This document shows positions 1 through 8,703 of a stretch of DNA of 64,000 nt, one piece after another. The stretch is from Nocardia bhagyanarayanae (GTDB lineage: Bacteria > Actinomycetota > Actinomycetes > Mycobacteriales > Mycobacteriaceae). The notes under the pieces were generated by a model. The model was given only the letters and a program-made list of their open reading frames with translations. It searched no databases and was not told the DNA's origin. The position numbers and the translations under genes are program-made. Each line of letters begins with the position of its first letter. Within the stretch, counting starts at the first letter, position 1. The stretch covers positions 3,224,001 through 3,288,000 of the forward strand of contig NZ_VFPG01000001.1 of NCBI RefSeq assembly GCF_006716565.1, given 5' to 3'.

Positions 1-1951
1 GTTACGCCGCAAGCACTCTCGCCGTGATCACCGAGAGCACGGCCGACCCGGCCGCGGCCGCGGTGTGGGGCCTGGTGCGGGCGGCGCAAGCGGAGAACTC
101 GGGGCGGATCGTGCTCATCGAGGCACCTGCGGCGGCGACGGCGGAGCACCTGGTCGCGGCAGCGCTGACGGGCGAGCCGGAACTGAGCCTCCATGCGGAG
201 GGGACAAGGGTGCCGCGGCTCGTCCGCGCCGCCGCACCCGAATCGCCGCGGCCGACACCCTGGGATGCCGAGCGGACCGTGCTGATCACCGGTGGTACCG
301 GCGGCGTCGGCAGCTACCTCGCCAAGCACCTGGTGCGCGAGCACGGTGTGCGACACCTGCTGCTGGTCGGCCGACGTGGCCCGGCCGCCGCCGCGGATCT
401 CGTCGCCGAACTCGCCGCTCTCGGCGCCGAGGCGCGCGTAGTCGCCTGCGACGTCGCGGACCGGGCGGCGCTGCGCGACCTGCTCGCCTCGATACCCGCC
501 GAGCATCCGTTGGGTGCGGTCGTCCACGCGGCGGGCGTCACCGACAACGGGCTGATCGGCAACCTGACGCCGGAGCAGATCGACCACTGCCTCGGCGCCA
601 AAGCCGACGCCGCCTGGTATTTGCACGAGCTCACCAGGGACGCGGGGCTCTCCGCCTTCGTGACGATCTCCTCGATGGCGGGCTTGGTGCCGCCCCCGGG
701 CCAGGGCGGCTATGCGGCCGCCAACCTGTTCCTCGACGCGCTCGCGACGCACCGGCGCGCAGAGGGCCTGCCCGCAACCTCGCTCGCCTATGGCCTCTGG
801 GACACCGACACCGGACTGACGCACGGGCTCGGCCAGGCCGACCGGCAGCGGATGCGCCGCAGCGGCGTAGGCTCCAAACGCACATTCTGGAGAACGTGGC
901 GCGGCTGCTGGGGCACGACAGCGCCGAGGCGCTCGACCCCGAGCGGGACTTCCTCGAATCGGGATTCGACTCGCTGGCCGCCATGGAGCTGCGCACCGCG
1001 CTCAACGCTTCCACCGGCCTGACGCTGCCGACCGCCGCGATCTTCGATCACAAGACGCCGGCGGCGCTGGCCCGCTACCTGCGGAAGGAGCTCACCGCCG
1101 AGGCACCGGCCGACCACGAACCCGACGGTGTGGACGACTCGTTGTACGGGATGTTCCGTGGCGCGGTGGCATCCGGCCAGGCCGCCAAGGGGTTCGCTCT
1201 GTTGCGGGCGGTCGCGGAGCTGCGCGAGCAGTTCTCGTCGGCCGACGAACTGGACCGTCTGCCGGCGCCCACGCGGCTCGCCGCGGGCACCACCCTGCCG
1301 CGCATCATCTGCCTGGCGCCGCCGCTGGCCACCGGCGGCGCACACCAGTACGCGCGGATCGCATCGCACTTGCGCACGGCCCGTGATGTGCTGGCGCTGT
1401 CGCCGATCGGTTGCCGGACGGGCGAGCCACTGCCGACGACCGAGACGGCGGCCGTGGCGGCGATGGCGCGCTCCGTTCTGGAGGCGGCACAGGGAGATCC
1501 GTTCGTACTGGTCGGGTACTCCTCGGGCGGGCTGTTGGCCTACCGCGTCACCGAGCACCTGGAAGCGACCGGGGGCCCGGTGCCCACGGCGGTGGTCCTG
1601 TTGGACACCTACAAGGTGAACGTCGATGGTGAATGGCTGCTGCGGTCGATGGCCGAACACATGGTGTCGGCGCAGTCCACCTTCGGTCGCTTCGACCAGG
1701 CCCGGCTGACCGGCATGGGCCGGTACATGCAGTTCCTCCAGGAGATGGCGCCCGGCACCGTCACGACGCCGACGCTGTTCGTCCAGTGCGCCGAGAACTT
1801 CCTGGGGAGCTCGGCGGAGCAGGAGAACTGGCAGGCCGAACCGTGGGATGCGGCGCACACCGTGGTCTCGGTACCGGCCGACCACTTCACGATCCTGGAG
1901 GACGGGTCAGCGGAAGTGGCGGCGGCGATCGAGGATTGGCTCGAGAGCTAG
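1..1951 (+). pseudogene. Type I polyketide synthase, C-terminal part (KR | ACP-TE), frameshifted
   Basis: Open at the left edge. The first reading frame (codons starting at 3) carries a ketoreductase: NADPH motif TGGTGGVG (about 285-310), then Lys, Ser and Tyr in [16 protein letters not shown] and GGYAAANLF. At about 868-885 homology jumps to a different frame. That frame gives an acyl carrier protein (GFDSLAAME, phosphopantetheine Ser near 968) and an alpha/beta-hydrolase thioesterase (nucleophile motif GYSSGG near 1515, His in ADHFTILE near 1885), ending in TAG at 1949-1951. In the intact PKS of this window about 80 residues separate the equivalent points of KR and ACP. Here they abut, so a stretch that is not a multiple of three is missing. 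The ACP-TE part has no good start of its own. Either the gene is truly broken or the assembly has lost sequence. The upstream modules lie outside the window. Confidence 0.8.
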
Positions 1952-1957
1952 AAACGA

Positions 1958-1988
1958 CGACCGGGTGGGCGCCTGGCCCACCCGGTCG
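1958..1988. terminator. Stem-loop terminator between convergent PKS and thioesterase genes
   Basis: Two 13-base arms (1958-1970 and 1976-1988) are perfect inverted complements around a 5-base loop. The hairpin begins 7 bases after the PKS stop and lies 30 bases beyond the end of the opposing thioesterase gene, so it can serve both. Confidence 0.75.
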
Positions 1989-2018
1989 CTTCCCTTGGCG
2001 CGCAACGGCCGCCGCGGA

Positions 2019-2777
2019 TCAGCGGGACAGCGCTCGGGCGCAGTGCTCGCGAATCAGCTGCGCTATCGGGTCGCGATTCGCATCGATGAAGAAATGGCCG
2101 CCCGGAAAGGTTTTCGCGACGAAGGTTCCGGTGGTGTGCGAATCCCATTCCGCGATGTGCGCGAGACTCGCATCGGGGTCGCGATCCCCGGCGATCGCGA
2201 CGATCGGAGTGCTGACCATCGCGTCGGTGCCGCAGTCGTAAGTCTCGATGGCCCGGTAGTCGTTCCTGACGACGGACAGGATCAGTTCACGAAATTCCGG
2301 ATCCTCGAGCAGCGCCGCCGGTGTACCGCCGAACTGCAGGAGATGCTGCACGAGTTCCCGATCGCTCAGCAGGTGGACACGCAGTGCGGGCTGCGCCGCC
2401 GCAGGGGCGCGCCGACCGGAGGCGAAAAGGACTCGCGGGCGCACGCCCACCTCGCGTTCGAGCCGCCTGCAGGCCTCGAACGCTACGACAGAGCCCATGC
2501 TGTGTCCGAAGATCGAGAAATTCCCGGCCTGCTCGGCCGCTGCTCTCAGCTCGGGAAGCAGGCCGTCGACGAGGCCGGAAATGCTGCCGACGAGCGGTTC
2601 CTGCCTGCGGTCTTGTCGCCCCGGATATTGGACGGCGAGAACCTCGAATTCGGATCCCAGGCACTTGGCCAACGGCCCGAAGGATATGGCGGAGCCACCG
2701 GCGTGTGGAAAGCAGAACAGCTTGTGGGAGCTATTCCCGGGAGACGGAGACAGGCGACGGAGCCAGCTGTTACCCAT
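2019..2777 (-). CDS. Type II thioesterase (alpha/beta hydrolase)
   Basis: A 252-residue protein of normal length for the stand-alone thioesterases that remove aberrant acyl groups from carrier proteins of PKS and NRPS lines. It opens with FCFPHAGGSA (about 21-30), where this family carries its oxyanion-side motif, has the nucleophile elbow GHSMGS (Ser about 93), and ends with GGHFF (His about 228). An AAGG-like ribosome-binding site precedes the ATG at 2777. It faces the broken PKS and could serve either that enzyme or the intact FAAL-PKS/NRPS operon 6 kb away, which has no thioesterase of its own. Which line it edits cannot be told from sequence. An 88-base gap separates it from the methyltransferase upstream on the same strand, so the two may be co-transcribed. 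Confidence 0.85.
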   Translation of the reverse strand: MGNSWLRRLSPSPGNSSHKLFCFPHAGGSAISFGPLAKCLGSEFEVLAVQYPGRQDRRQEPLVGSISGLVDGLLPELRAAAEQAGNFSIFGHSMGSVVAFEACRRLEREVGVRPRVLFASGRRAPAAAQPALRVHLLSDRELVQHLLQFGGTPAALLEDPEFRELILSVVRNDYRAIETYDCGTDAMVSTPIVAIAGDRDPDASLAHIAEWDSHTTGTFVAKTFPGGHFFIDANRDPIAQLIREHCARALSR

Positions 2778-2865
2778 GGGCGGGAAAGCCTTTCGTTACG
2801 GCACGGATACGCACCGCCGCCGGGAGCTCGGCGGCGGTGCGCCTCGGGGGACTCGGCCTCGCGAG

Positions 2866-3738
2866 CTAACGGCTCGGTGGTGTGTGGGTGAGCCGCACCA
2901 CCGCACTCCAAGGCTTCCAAGCCTTGCGGATCGGCTCGCGGGGATCCGGCTGCGGGAGGAAAGTGATCGGCTTCATGAACCACGGCAGCCGGTGGAACCG
3001 GTGTGCCGCCGAGACGAGGGATTCCACCTCGTCGGCGGTCCAGTCCAGGTCGGCGAAGAAGCTCAGCGGATCGACAGGACCGAAGTGCCACGGCGCGTTG
3101 GCGAGCAGTTCGGTGGTGGCCTTGCTCATCCGCTGCACGATCGCCTGATTGTTGACATCCAGTGCCCACCAGGCTATTTCCGGCCGAGTCAGGGCGGTGG
3201 CCAAGCTGGCGACATTGTCGGCGGTGAGGTAGTAGATCAGACCCTCGGTGAGCACCAGCGCCCGCTCCGCGCCCGCGAGCGCCTCGTCCAGGAACTCCCT
3301 GCGCGCCTCGGGATCGGCGAGGTCCACCGCCGTGCGGGTGAGCGCGCAGCGCGGCGACTCTCCCGCGAGCAGCTCGTTCTTCTCCTCGACCAAGGCGGGC
3401 AGATCGGCTTCGATCCAAGGGAATTCGGCGGGCAGATCCAGCCGGTAGGGGCGGGTGTCCATGCCTGCGGCCATATTGAGCACCCGATCGCAGCCCTGCT
3501 CGATGGACTTCATGATCAGGTCGTCGATGAGCTTGGTGCGGGTGACCAGATTCCAGCCGTTGTGCATCAAGAGGGGAGTGCGGCCGGCTATGGCGCGGCC
3601 TCGTTCCCCGGCGACCCGATCGGCGAGTGGATCGCGGAAAAGCGCGTCGGGGCGGGCGGATTCGGCAGCGCGGAAGGCGGCCACCCAACGGGCGGTGTCG
3701 GAAACGTTGGTAACTAGGTCAGCGGTCTCGGCCACCAA
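2866..3738 (-). CDS. SAM-dependent methyltransferase, leucine carboxyl methyltransferase-like family
   Basis: A 290-residue protein of the actinobacterial family related to protein leucine carboxyl methyltransferases (PF04072/TIGR00027 type), which is expanded in mycobacteria and nocardiae. The SAM-binding stretch is VLNMAAGMDTRPYRL (about 85-100), preceded by the family's N-terminal DTARWVAAFRA and followed by TEGLIYYL (about 160). The substrate is unknown for most members. The start is uncertain: TTG at 3738 is followed at once by GTG at 3735, and no clear ribosome-binding site is visible. It lies upstream of the type II thioesterase on the same strand and may tailor a product of this locus, but the link is positional only. 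Confidence 0.82.
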   Translation of the reverse strand: MVAETADLVTNVSDTARWVAAFRAAESARPDALFRDPLADRVAGERGRAIAGRTPLLMHNGWNLVTRTKLIDDLIMKSIEQGCDRVLNMAAGMDTRPYRLDLPAEFPWIEADLPALVEEKNELLAGESPRCALTRTAVDLADPEARREFLDEALAGAERALVLTEGLIYYLTADNVASLATALTRPEIAWWALDVNNQAIVQRMSKATTELLANAPWHFGPVDPLSFFADLDWTADEVESLVSAAHRFHRLPWFMKPITFLPQPDPREPIRKAWKPWSAVVRLTHTPPSR

Positions 3739-4313
3739 TGCAGTCTTGCACAGCGAACGAAGCGTTGCTCAATAGCCGGATCGCCGGAAGTGCCGACAGC
3801 CGTTCCCAATTCCCCGAAACACCGCAGTCATCCACAGGCGCCCGCAGGCGTGCTCGCGTTCGCGGGCGTGCTCGCGCCCGTGTCGGCCGCGACACCGGCC
3901 GGTGCGCGTCTGCCCGGCAGCGATCCGGCAGCGGGCCGCTGAGGCTACCGAGCCGAGATCCGGCCATCTGCCGGCTGCCGGGCTGAACGCGATAAGGCGT
4001 TGTGAACGTTCCCAGTGTGGTTCCAGTTGGTCTTGCGGGGGTCGGCGATGCGGGTTGACCTGGGGATTCTTCACGCGGTTCGGGGTCGTCGACGCCCGTC
4101 GCGACCAGTGCCGGTTCGTACCCGCCAGTAGATCGGAACCGACTGTGATGATTCACAAAGTATTGCCGACAGCTTTCTGGATCGCCCGAATCGCTGGCCC
4201 GAGACGGGTCTGATGCTGTTTCATTCGTGGTGCGCTGGGGCTCGAGCAGCGGCGGGAAGGAAGTCGTTTCTGCGTTGCTCCGCCTATCCCACAGAAAGAA
4301 GGACGGCCTACCA
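3739..4313. other. 575-bp intergenic region between divergent genes
   Basis: It holds the promoters of the minus-strand methyltransferase and the plus-strand secreted protein. The only protein-like signal is a 30-codon GTG-initiated frame at 3850-3942 with a hydrophobic, signal-peptide-like start, too short and unsupported to call. I see no RNA gene or strong palindrome. Confidence 0.4.
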
Positions 4314-5099
4314 ATGCTGCCCACCCGAGGATCGCGGACCGCTCTGTCTGCTCTCGTATTGGCGGCGAGTGCTGCTGCACTCGTCGCACCGACGCCGACC
4401 ATGGCCGCGCCACAGCCTGCCCCGGCACAGCAGGCCGTTCCGGCGATCCCGGAGAACGTCCCGTCCGAGGCGCTGGCCGCGCTGGCGCCGACGATCGTCA
4501 GCGCCATCTCCGCCCCCGCCCCCATCGCCGACGGCGGAAAAGCCGCGATTCTGGCCCAGGCGCGGGCGCTGCTCGCGACGCCCGGCATCCCCCCGCAGGT
4601 CAAGGCGACCCTGGAGCGGGTCATCACGTTCCTCGACGGCAGCGGTGGCGGCGGCCCCGAGCTACCGCCGTCGGACGGTCCCCGGATCGCCCAGTTCCTC
4701 TACCCGACCATCGGCAAGGGCTGCATCGGCCCGACCTCCGATTCCGTCGGCGCCGCGCTGGCCGTTCCCGGTCCGGCCGATCTGCCGCCGCCGGGACCCA
4801 AGGCGGGCCAGACCGGCTTCGTCTTCACCGCGCTTGGCACCAAATCCCCTGCGGCCGTGCAAAATCCGCCGCTGACCGTGCAGTGGGTCAACCTCGACAA
4901 CCGTCGCTCGGGTGTCCAGCCGCTCACCAACGAGTCGGAGCTCAACGCCGACGGTCCCGCCACGCTGTCGGCCCTGGCCGACACCGGCTCGGGACGCGTC
5001 GCCGCGGTCATCTCCGGCTCGCTCACCACGACGACCGCCGACTCCGGCGCTCGTACTTGCACCTTCGCGCCGACCCTCGGCTTCTTCACCGTCGCCTGA
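4314..5099 (+). CDS. Secreted protein of unknown function, upstream of DUF2613 and DUF3068
   Basis: A 261-residue protein with a clear signal peptide: a positive start (MLPTRGSR), a hydrophobic core (ALSALVLAASAAALVAP) and a probable cleavage after TMAAP near residue 30. The mature part has an Ala/Pro-rich helical segment (about 30-115), then a Gly-rich turn (SGGGGPEL) and a probably beta-rich domain with two cysteines (GKGCIGP and ARTCTFAP) that could form a disulfide. I chose ATG 4314 rather than the longer frame from 4227 because it follows a purine-rich AGAAAGAAGGA stretch and begins the signal peptide exactly. It sits 28 bases before DUF2613 and DUF3068 genes, which suggests a cell-envelope role. 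I do not recognise a catalytic motif. Confidence 0.8.
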   Translation: MLPTRGSRTALSALVLAASAAALVAPTPTMAAPQPAPAQQAVPAIPENVPSEALAALAPTIVSAISAPAPIADGGKAAILAQARALLATPGIPPQVKATLERVITFLDGSGGGGPELPPSDGPRIAQFLYPTIGKGCIGPTSDSVGAALAVPGPADLPPPGPKAGQTGFVFTALGTKSPAAVQNPPLTVQWVNLDNRRSGVQPLTNESELNADGPATLSALADTGSGRVAAVISGSLTTTTADSGARTCTFAPTLGFFTVA

Positions 5100-5127
5100 G
5101 TCGACGCAACGTATTGGAGTTAGATCT

Positions 5128-5295
5128 ATGAGATTCGCCGCTCCCGGCTTGGTCAGCGGGCTGGCCGGCGCGACCCTGGGGGTGATCGCCGTCCTAGGCA
5201 TCACCACTGGCGCGCAACAGAATTCGATCCCGGCGCCCGAGACGACCGCTGACCCCGGTTCGTCGCTGGCCGGCACGCCGTACGGCAGCCGATGA
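5128..5295 (+). CDS. DUF2613-like small membrane protein
   Basis: A 55-residue protein with one membrane segment (LVSGLAGATLGVIAVLGITT, about 8-27) and a short polar Pro/Thr/Ser-rich tail that probably lies outside the membrane. Length and layout match the actinobacterial DUF2613 family, whose function is unknown. Start ATG 5128 follows TTGGAG. Its stop overlaps the start of the next gene (ATGA at 5292-5295), which implies translational coupling with the DUF3068 gene. Confidence 0.72.
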   Translation: MRFAAPGLVSGLAGATLGVIAVLGITTGAQQNSIPAPETTADPGSSLAGTPYGSR

Positions 5296-6332
5296 GCAAC
5301 GGGCGCAGGACCATCGCCTGCTTCCTGGTCGGCCTCGGCGCGCTGCTGCTCGTGGCAGCGGTCATGATTCCCAGCTACACCGTCGGCAAGGTGGCCAAGA
5401 CGCCGCTCGACTTGCGGATCACCACGATCGCCAAGAACGTACCCGGCGAGGAAAGCCTTGTGCTGGACTCGAAGTCGCTCACCTCGCCCGAGGGTTCGGC
5501 CAAGGTCGACACCAATGTGCCGATCGTCTCGCAGCGTTTCCTCACCGTCGAAGAGCCGTCCGACGCCGACCAGATGACGGTGCAGGCGGGCCAGACGCTG
5601 CGTCGGGACGACCGCGAGGGCGACACCGGTCTGCTCACCGCCTCGATCGACCGCGTCACCATCGACCGCAAGACGGGCGAGCCGATCCCGGTGTCCCCCA
5701 ACGGTTCCATCGCCGTCTCCGTCGACAAGTCGGGCGCCTCGGTGGCCGACCCGTCGCAGCGCGCCGGTCTGCAGTACCGCTTCCCGATCGGCACCGAGAA
5801 GAAGTCCTACCCCTACTTCGATCTCAACGCACGCGCCACCTACGACATCCAGTTCGTCGAGGAGTCCGAGATCAACGGCGTGCCGGTCTATCACTTCCGG
5901 CAGACCATCCCGGTCACGAACATGTGGGAAGTCGTGCAGGCGCCGACCAACAAGCTCACCCTCCCCGCCGTCAAGTGGGGCCTCGAGGGTGAGGAGCCGG
6001 TCACGATGACCCGCTTCTACACCAATACCCGCGACGTGTGGGTCGAGCCGAAGACCGGCGCGGTTCTCAAAGGCGGCGAGCAGATCCACCTGTTCTACGG
6101 TCGCAGCGCCCAGCAGGTAGACGTCACCGCCCTCAAGTCCCACCTCGTCTTCGACGAGAAGACCATCGAGTCCCAGCTGGCCGTCACCCAGGAGAGCCTC
6201 GACAGGCTCACCCTCTTCGGCCAAACCCTCCCCATCGCCCTGGGCATCCTGGGCGGCATCGCCCTCATCGCAGGCATCGTCCTCGGTGTCCTGAGCAGTG
6301 GATCCCGAGGCCGCCGAGCCGAAAGGTTCTAG
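5292..6332 (+). CDS. DUF3068 (PorA-family) membrane-anchored envelope protein
   Basis: A 346-residue protein with an N-terminal membrane segment (about 8-28), a large beta-rich outer domain and a second membrane segment near the C-terminus (LPIALGILGGIALIAGIVLGVL, about 310-332). This two-anchor layout, a length near 350 and motifs such as YPYFDLNARATYDIQF and RFYTNTRDVWVEPKTG are typical of DUF3068. That family is specific to mycolate-containing actinobacteria and has been named after PorA channel proteins; a channel role here is not shown. It is coupled by a 4-base overlap to the DUF2613 gene. Its stop codon overlaps the stop of the convergent MAB_1171c-type gene (TAG/CTA at 6329-6332). Confidence 0.85.
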   Translation: MSNGRRTIACFLVGLGALLLVAAVMIPSYTVGKVAKTPLDLRITTIAKNVPGEESLVLDSKSLTSPEGSAKVDTNVPIVSQRFLTVEEPSDADQMTVQAGQTLRRDDREGDTGLLTASIDRVTIDRKTGEPIPVSPNGSIAVSVDKSGASVADPSQRAGLQYRFPIGTEKKSYPYFDLNARATYDIQFVEESEINGVPVYHFRQTIPVTNMWEVVQAPTNKLTLPAVKWGLEGEEPVTMTRFYTNTRDVWVEPKTGAVLKGGEQIHLFYGRSAQQVDVTALKSHLVFDEKTIESQLAVTQESLDRLTLFGQTLPIALGILGGIALIAGIVLGVLSSGSRGRRAERF

Positions 6333-7579
6333 CGAACCCTGTGAACAACTCCTCGGCCTCCCGTGTCCCGCACCGGGAGGCCGAGGTGTTTGCCGTTCCG
6401 GACGGTCGGCAGGCCGGCGGTCCGGGTCAGGCCGCGAGCGTGCGGCCAGGCCTTCGCGAGTGCGAGTAACTGGCGCAACTCCGCGGTGAGATCCCTTGCG
6501 CCCGGCTGTACTTGGTACCGGGGCGGCAACCGGCGCGCGCTCGGGGGGTGCCCGGCAGCTTTGGTGGCAACGGCCTCGGCGATGCGACGGGTCTGGATAT
6601 GTGGGTCACCGCTGGCGCCGGCCAGATCGTCGGGGCTGTCGCTGTAGCGCTTCAGATGGAGCAAGCAGTCGCGGATCTCGACCGTCATGCGGTGTAGACG
6701 GATGGCCGGATCTGTTCGGCCGTTGTGGTCGCGTCGCGTCTCCAGGACGACTTCGGGTACAGCTGCCGTGAGATCGGCCCACATCGGCCGCAGGCGGCGG
6801 CAGTATCGGCCGGTGCGGTCCCATCCCATGTGGGTGAGCAGGGTGCTGATCAGCGGCACGGCGACCATAGCGGGAACGGCGATGGCCGAGATAAGGAAGC
6901 CGCTCCATCCTTTCCAGTGCATCTCGGGAGCGAATGACGGTCGGCCCGTCACGACACTGATGACGGTCTCGAGCGGGTATACGACCGCTACGAATCCCAG
7001 GCCAAGCGTGCTGCACACGCTTGCCGTGTAAAGTGCACGTTCCCGCCAAGTCGTGTGGCCTGCGGTGCGAATCTCGCGCACACTTACCCAGCCGAGGAGC
7101 AGGGCCGTAGCGCCGAGCGGCAGGGCGAACGCGACCCAGACCACGACAGCGGGCCAGCCCAATGTCTGGTCGATCAACTGGTCGGCGCGGCGGGCAGGCG
7201 TCCCCGCGATCAGAATGACGGTGGTAACGGTGATCGTGACGAGGTAGTAACGCCACTGCCTGTGCCACGCCTGTGCGGGATCGGCGCCTGCCCACAGCTT
7301 GGCGACACCGTAGACATGGGAGACGGTCAACACGGTTGCTCCCAACGAGAGCTGTCCCGTGCCGTTCACCACGTCGCTGTCGTCGCCCGGCAGCAGCCTG
7401 GCCAGTGACTGCTGCAGCCATGCCTCCCGCAACAGGTGTTCGGCGAGAGTGGCGGCGAGCCCACGGTTGATGAGCCTGTCGACGATGCTGTCCCGCAACA
7501 GCCAGCACCGACCGGCGAGCACCAACGCGATACCTGCTAGGACGGGCCAGGTGATCAGACCCGGAACCGGGGAGGTCAT
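6329..7579 (-). CDS. MAB_1171c-type multi-pass membrane protein (putative transporter)
   Basis: A 416-residue protein with about seven membrane helices in the first 260 residues (for example LITWPVLAGIALVLAG, YYLVTITVTTVILIAG, AVVVWVAFALPLGATALLLG, and FLISAIAVPAMVAVPLIS) and a soluble C-terminal half with the motif RLRPMWADLTAAVPEV. This layout and that motif match the family annotated MAB_1171c putative transporter (DUF6545-type C-terminus) in mycobacteria and nocardiae. No transported substrate is known. I start at ATG 7579, one base after the stop of the protease gene, because the longer frame merely reads through that gene. The last 17 codons coincide with a terminator hairpin for the opposite strand. 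Confidence 0.72.
   Translation of the reverse strand: MTSPVPGLITWPVLAGIALVLAGRCWLLRDSIVDRLINRGLAATLAEHLLREAWLQQSLARLLPGDDSDVVNGTGQLSLGATVLTVSHVYGVAKLWAGADPAQAWHRQWRYYLVTITVTTVILIAGTPARRADQLIDQTLGWPAVVVWVAFALPLGATALLLGWVSVREIRTAGHTTWRERALYTASVCSTLGLGFVAVVYPLETVISVVTGRPSFAPEMHWKGWSGFLISAIAVPAMVAVPLISTLLTHMGWDRTGRYCRRLRPMWADLTAAVPEVVLETRRDHNGRTDPAIRLHRMTVEIRDCLLHLKRYSDSPDDLAGASGDPHIQTRRIAEAVATKAAGHPPSARRLPPRYQVQPGARDLTAELRQLLALAKAWPHARGLTRTAGLPTVRNGKHLGLPVRDTGGRGVVHRVR
6351..6386 (+). terminator. Stem-loop terminator for the DUF3068 gene, embedded in the opposing coding sequence
   Basis: Perfect 12-base arms (6351-6362 and 6375-6386) around a 12-base loop, 18 bases after the DUF3068 stop. The hairpin lies wholly inside the last codons of the convergent minus-strand gene. 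No long T-run follows, as is common in actinobacteria. Confidence 0.65.
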
Positions 7580-7580
7580 C

Positions 7581-8093
7581 TCATCGATGCCGGTTTCGGA
7601 AGAACGTCGACCGGAACCGGCTCGGCGATCGCTTCGGCAACATCGCTTCGACCAGCAGCAGGTCGGCGAAGGTTTCGGCGGCGCGCTCGCGCTCACTGCC
7701 GTAGTCTCGGCGGCCAAGTACGCTGCGGATGGATTCCAGCGACAGCGAGGGCATCAACTCGCTCAACAGCAGATCAACCCCGGTGTCACCGGGACCGCTC
7801 GCAGTCTCTCCGTGACCGAGCAGCATGTGACCGATCTCGTGGGCGATGATGTGATCGGCATGCCATTCGGTGTCGGCGCCGTACATGATCACATCGTCGG
7901 CTTCCCGGGCAATCCACAGGCCACTTCCGGTGCCGCATCCGTTCCCCGAGAGCGCGCCGACGTCGATCGGGCACAACGTGATCGGCCGTCCCCGGTACTC
8001 GGCCACCCGCGCGACGTATTCCGTTGTGTCCCAGGGGTGGGGGATCGGTACCAGGCGACTCAGCTCCTCGAACCGCGCGGTGAGATCCTCCAT
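7581..8093 (-). CDS. ImmA/IrrE-family metallopeptidase
   Basis: A protein of about 170 residues with the zinc metalloprotease signature HIIAHEIGHMLLGH (HEIGH at about 85-89) and a downstream ETFADLLL helix supplying the third zinc ligand. In known systems ImmA/IrrE proteins cleave or control helix-turn-helix repressors. Two ATGs are close together (8099 and 8093); 8093 is better spaced from GAGGG. The gene ends one base before the MAB_1171c-type gene, so the two form an operon. Such pairs are usually preceded by an XRE-type repressor gene; I find no intact one in the 600 bases upstream. Confidence 0.8.
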   Translation of the reverse strand: MEDLTARFEELSRLVPIPHPWDTTEYVARVAEYRGRPITLCPIDVGALSGNGCGTGSGLWIAREADDVIMYGADTEWHADHIIAHEIGHMLLGHGETASGPGDTGVDLLLSELMPSLSLESIRSVLGRRDYGSERERAAETFADLLLVEAMLPKRSPSRFRSTFFRNRHR

Positions 8094-8703
8094 TACCATT
8101 TCCCTCGTTGTTCGTGTGACCTGTGCCGATGTCGTGGTGATCGTAATCGCCTGCGTGGCAGGTTGCCGGACAGTCTATTCGCGGGCGAGCTTCGACAGAC
8201 TCGGCCGAGGGTGTTCCTGTCCGCATCGAGCAGGCGGGATGGCAGCCCATCCGCCACGCGTCGGCAAAGTATCGGCCACCCGGGCGGTTCGGCAGTTTCA
8301 TGTCTGGCGCTCGCGGGTGAGTGATGCCCCGCCGTAGACGGGCTGATCGGTGGCTACCAACCGGCATGTGTCTCAGGGTGGACACGTTTGCGAAAATGGT
8401 TCGAGAGGTAACCGGACGGTATTCGGTGGCGTGCCTGTCCTCGTTCATGGTGCCGTAACGTTCTCCTGCGGCCCCAAGCGCCGCTCGCAAAATCCTGGCG
8501 TACCGCCGCCGCTGTCATTTCGAGTCTCTCGACGAGTCGTGATCCGCCGTGCAGCAAACTATTTCGCCGGTGCCGCGGCGATTCAGCACGTTGCGGCCGT
8601 GCGGTGGCGGTGCTACGGTCCTCATTATTGAGGCGGGCCCCCGCGGCGAGTCATTGCTGATATCGCAGCGAAGGGAATTTACGCATCGATCGGGGGAATC
8701 GAG
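8094..8703. other. About 610-bp intergenic region between divergent protease and MmpL operons
   Basis: It separates the minus-strand protease operon from the large lipid operon and must hold both promoters. Short frames occur on the minus strand (8354-8557, 67 codons) but none shows a convincing domain. The last 100 bases before the MmpL gene are less GC-rich, as expected of a promoter. No clear palindromic operator was found. Confidence 0.4.

Noticed and set aside
2497..3717. 406-codon plus-strand frame
   Set aside because: Antisense to the methyltransferase and thioesterase; those have clear family motifs and this does not.
3850..3942. 30-codon GTG frame with signal-peptide-like sequence
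   Set aside because: Too short, no ribosome-binding site and no partner evidence.
4662..6224. 520-codon minus-strand frame
   Set aside because: Antisense to the secreted protein, DUF2613 and DUF3068 genes; no domain.
8354..8557. 67-codon minus-strand frame that might be a remnant of an XRE repressor
   Set aside because: A GYLSN-type stretch is the only resemblance; not enough to call a gene.
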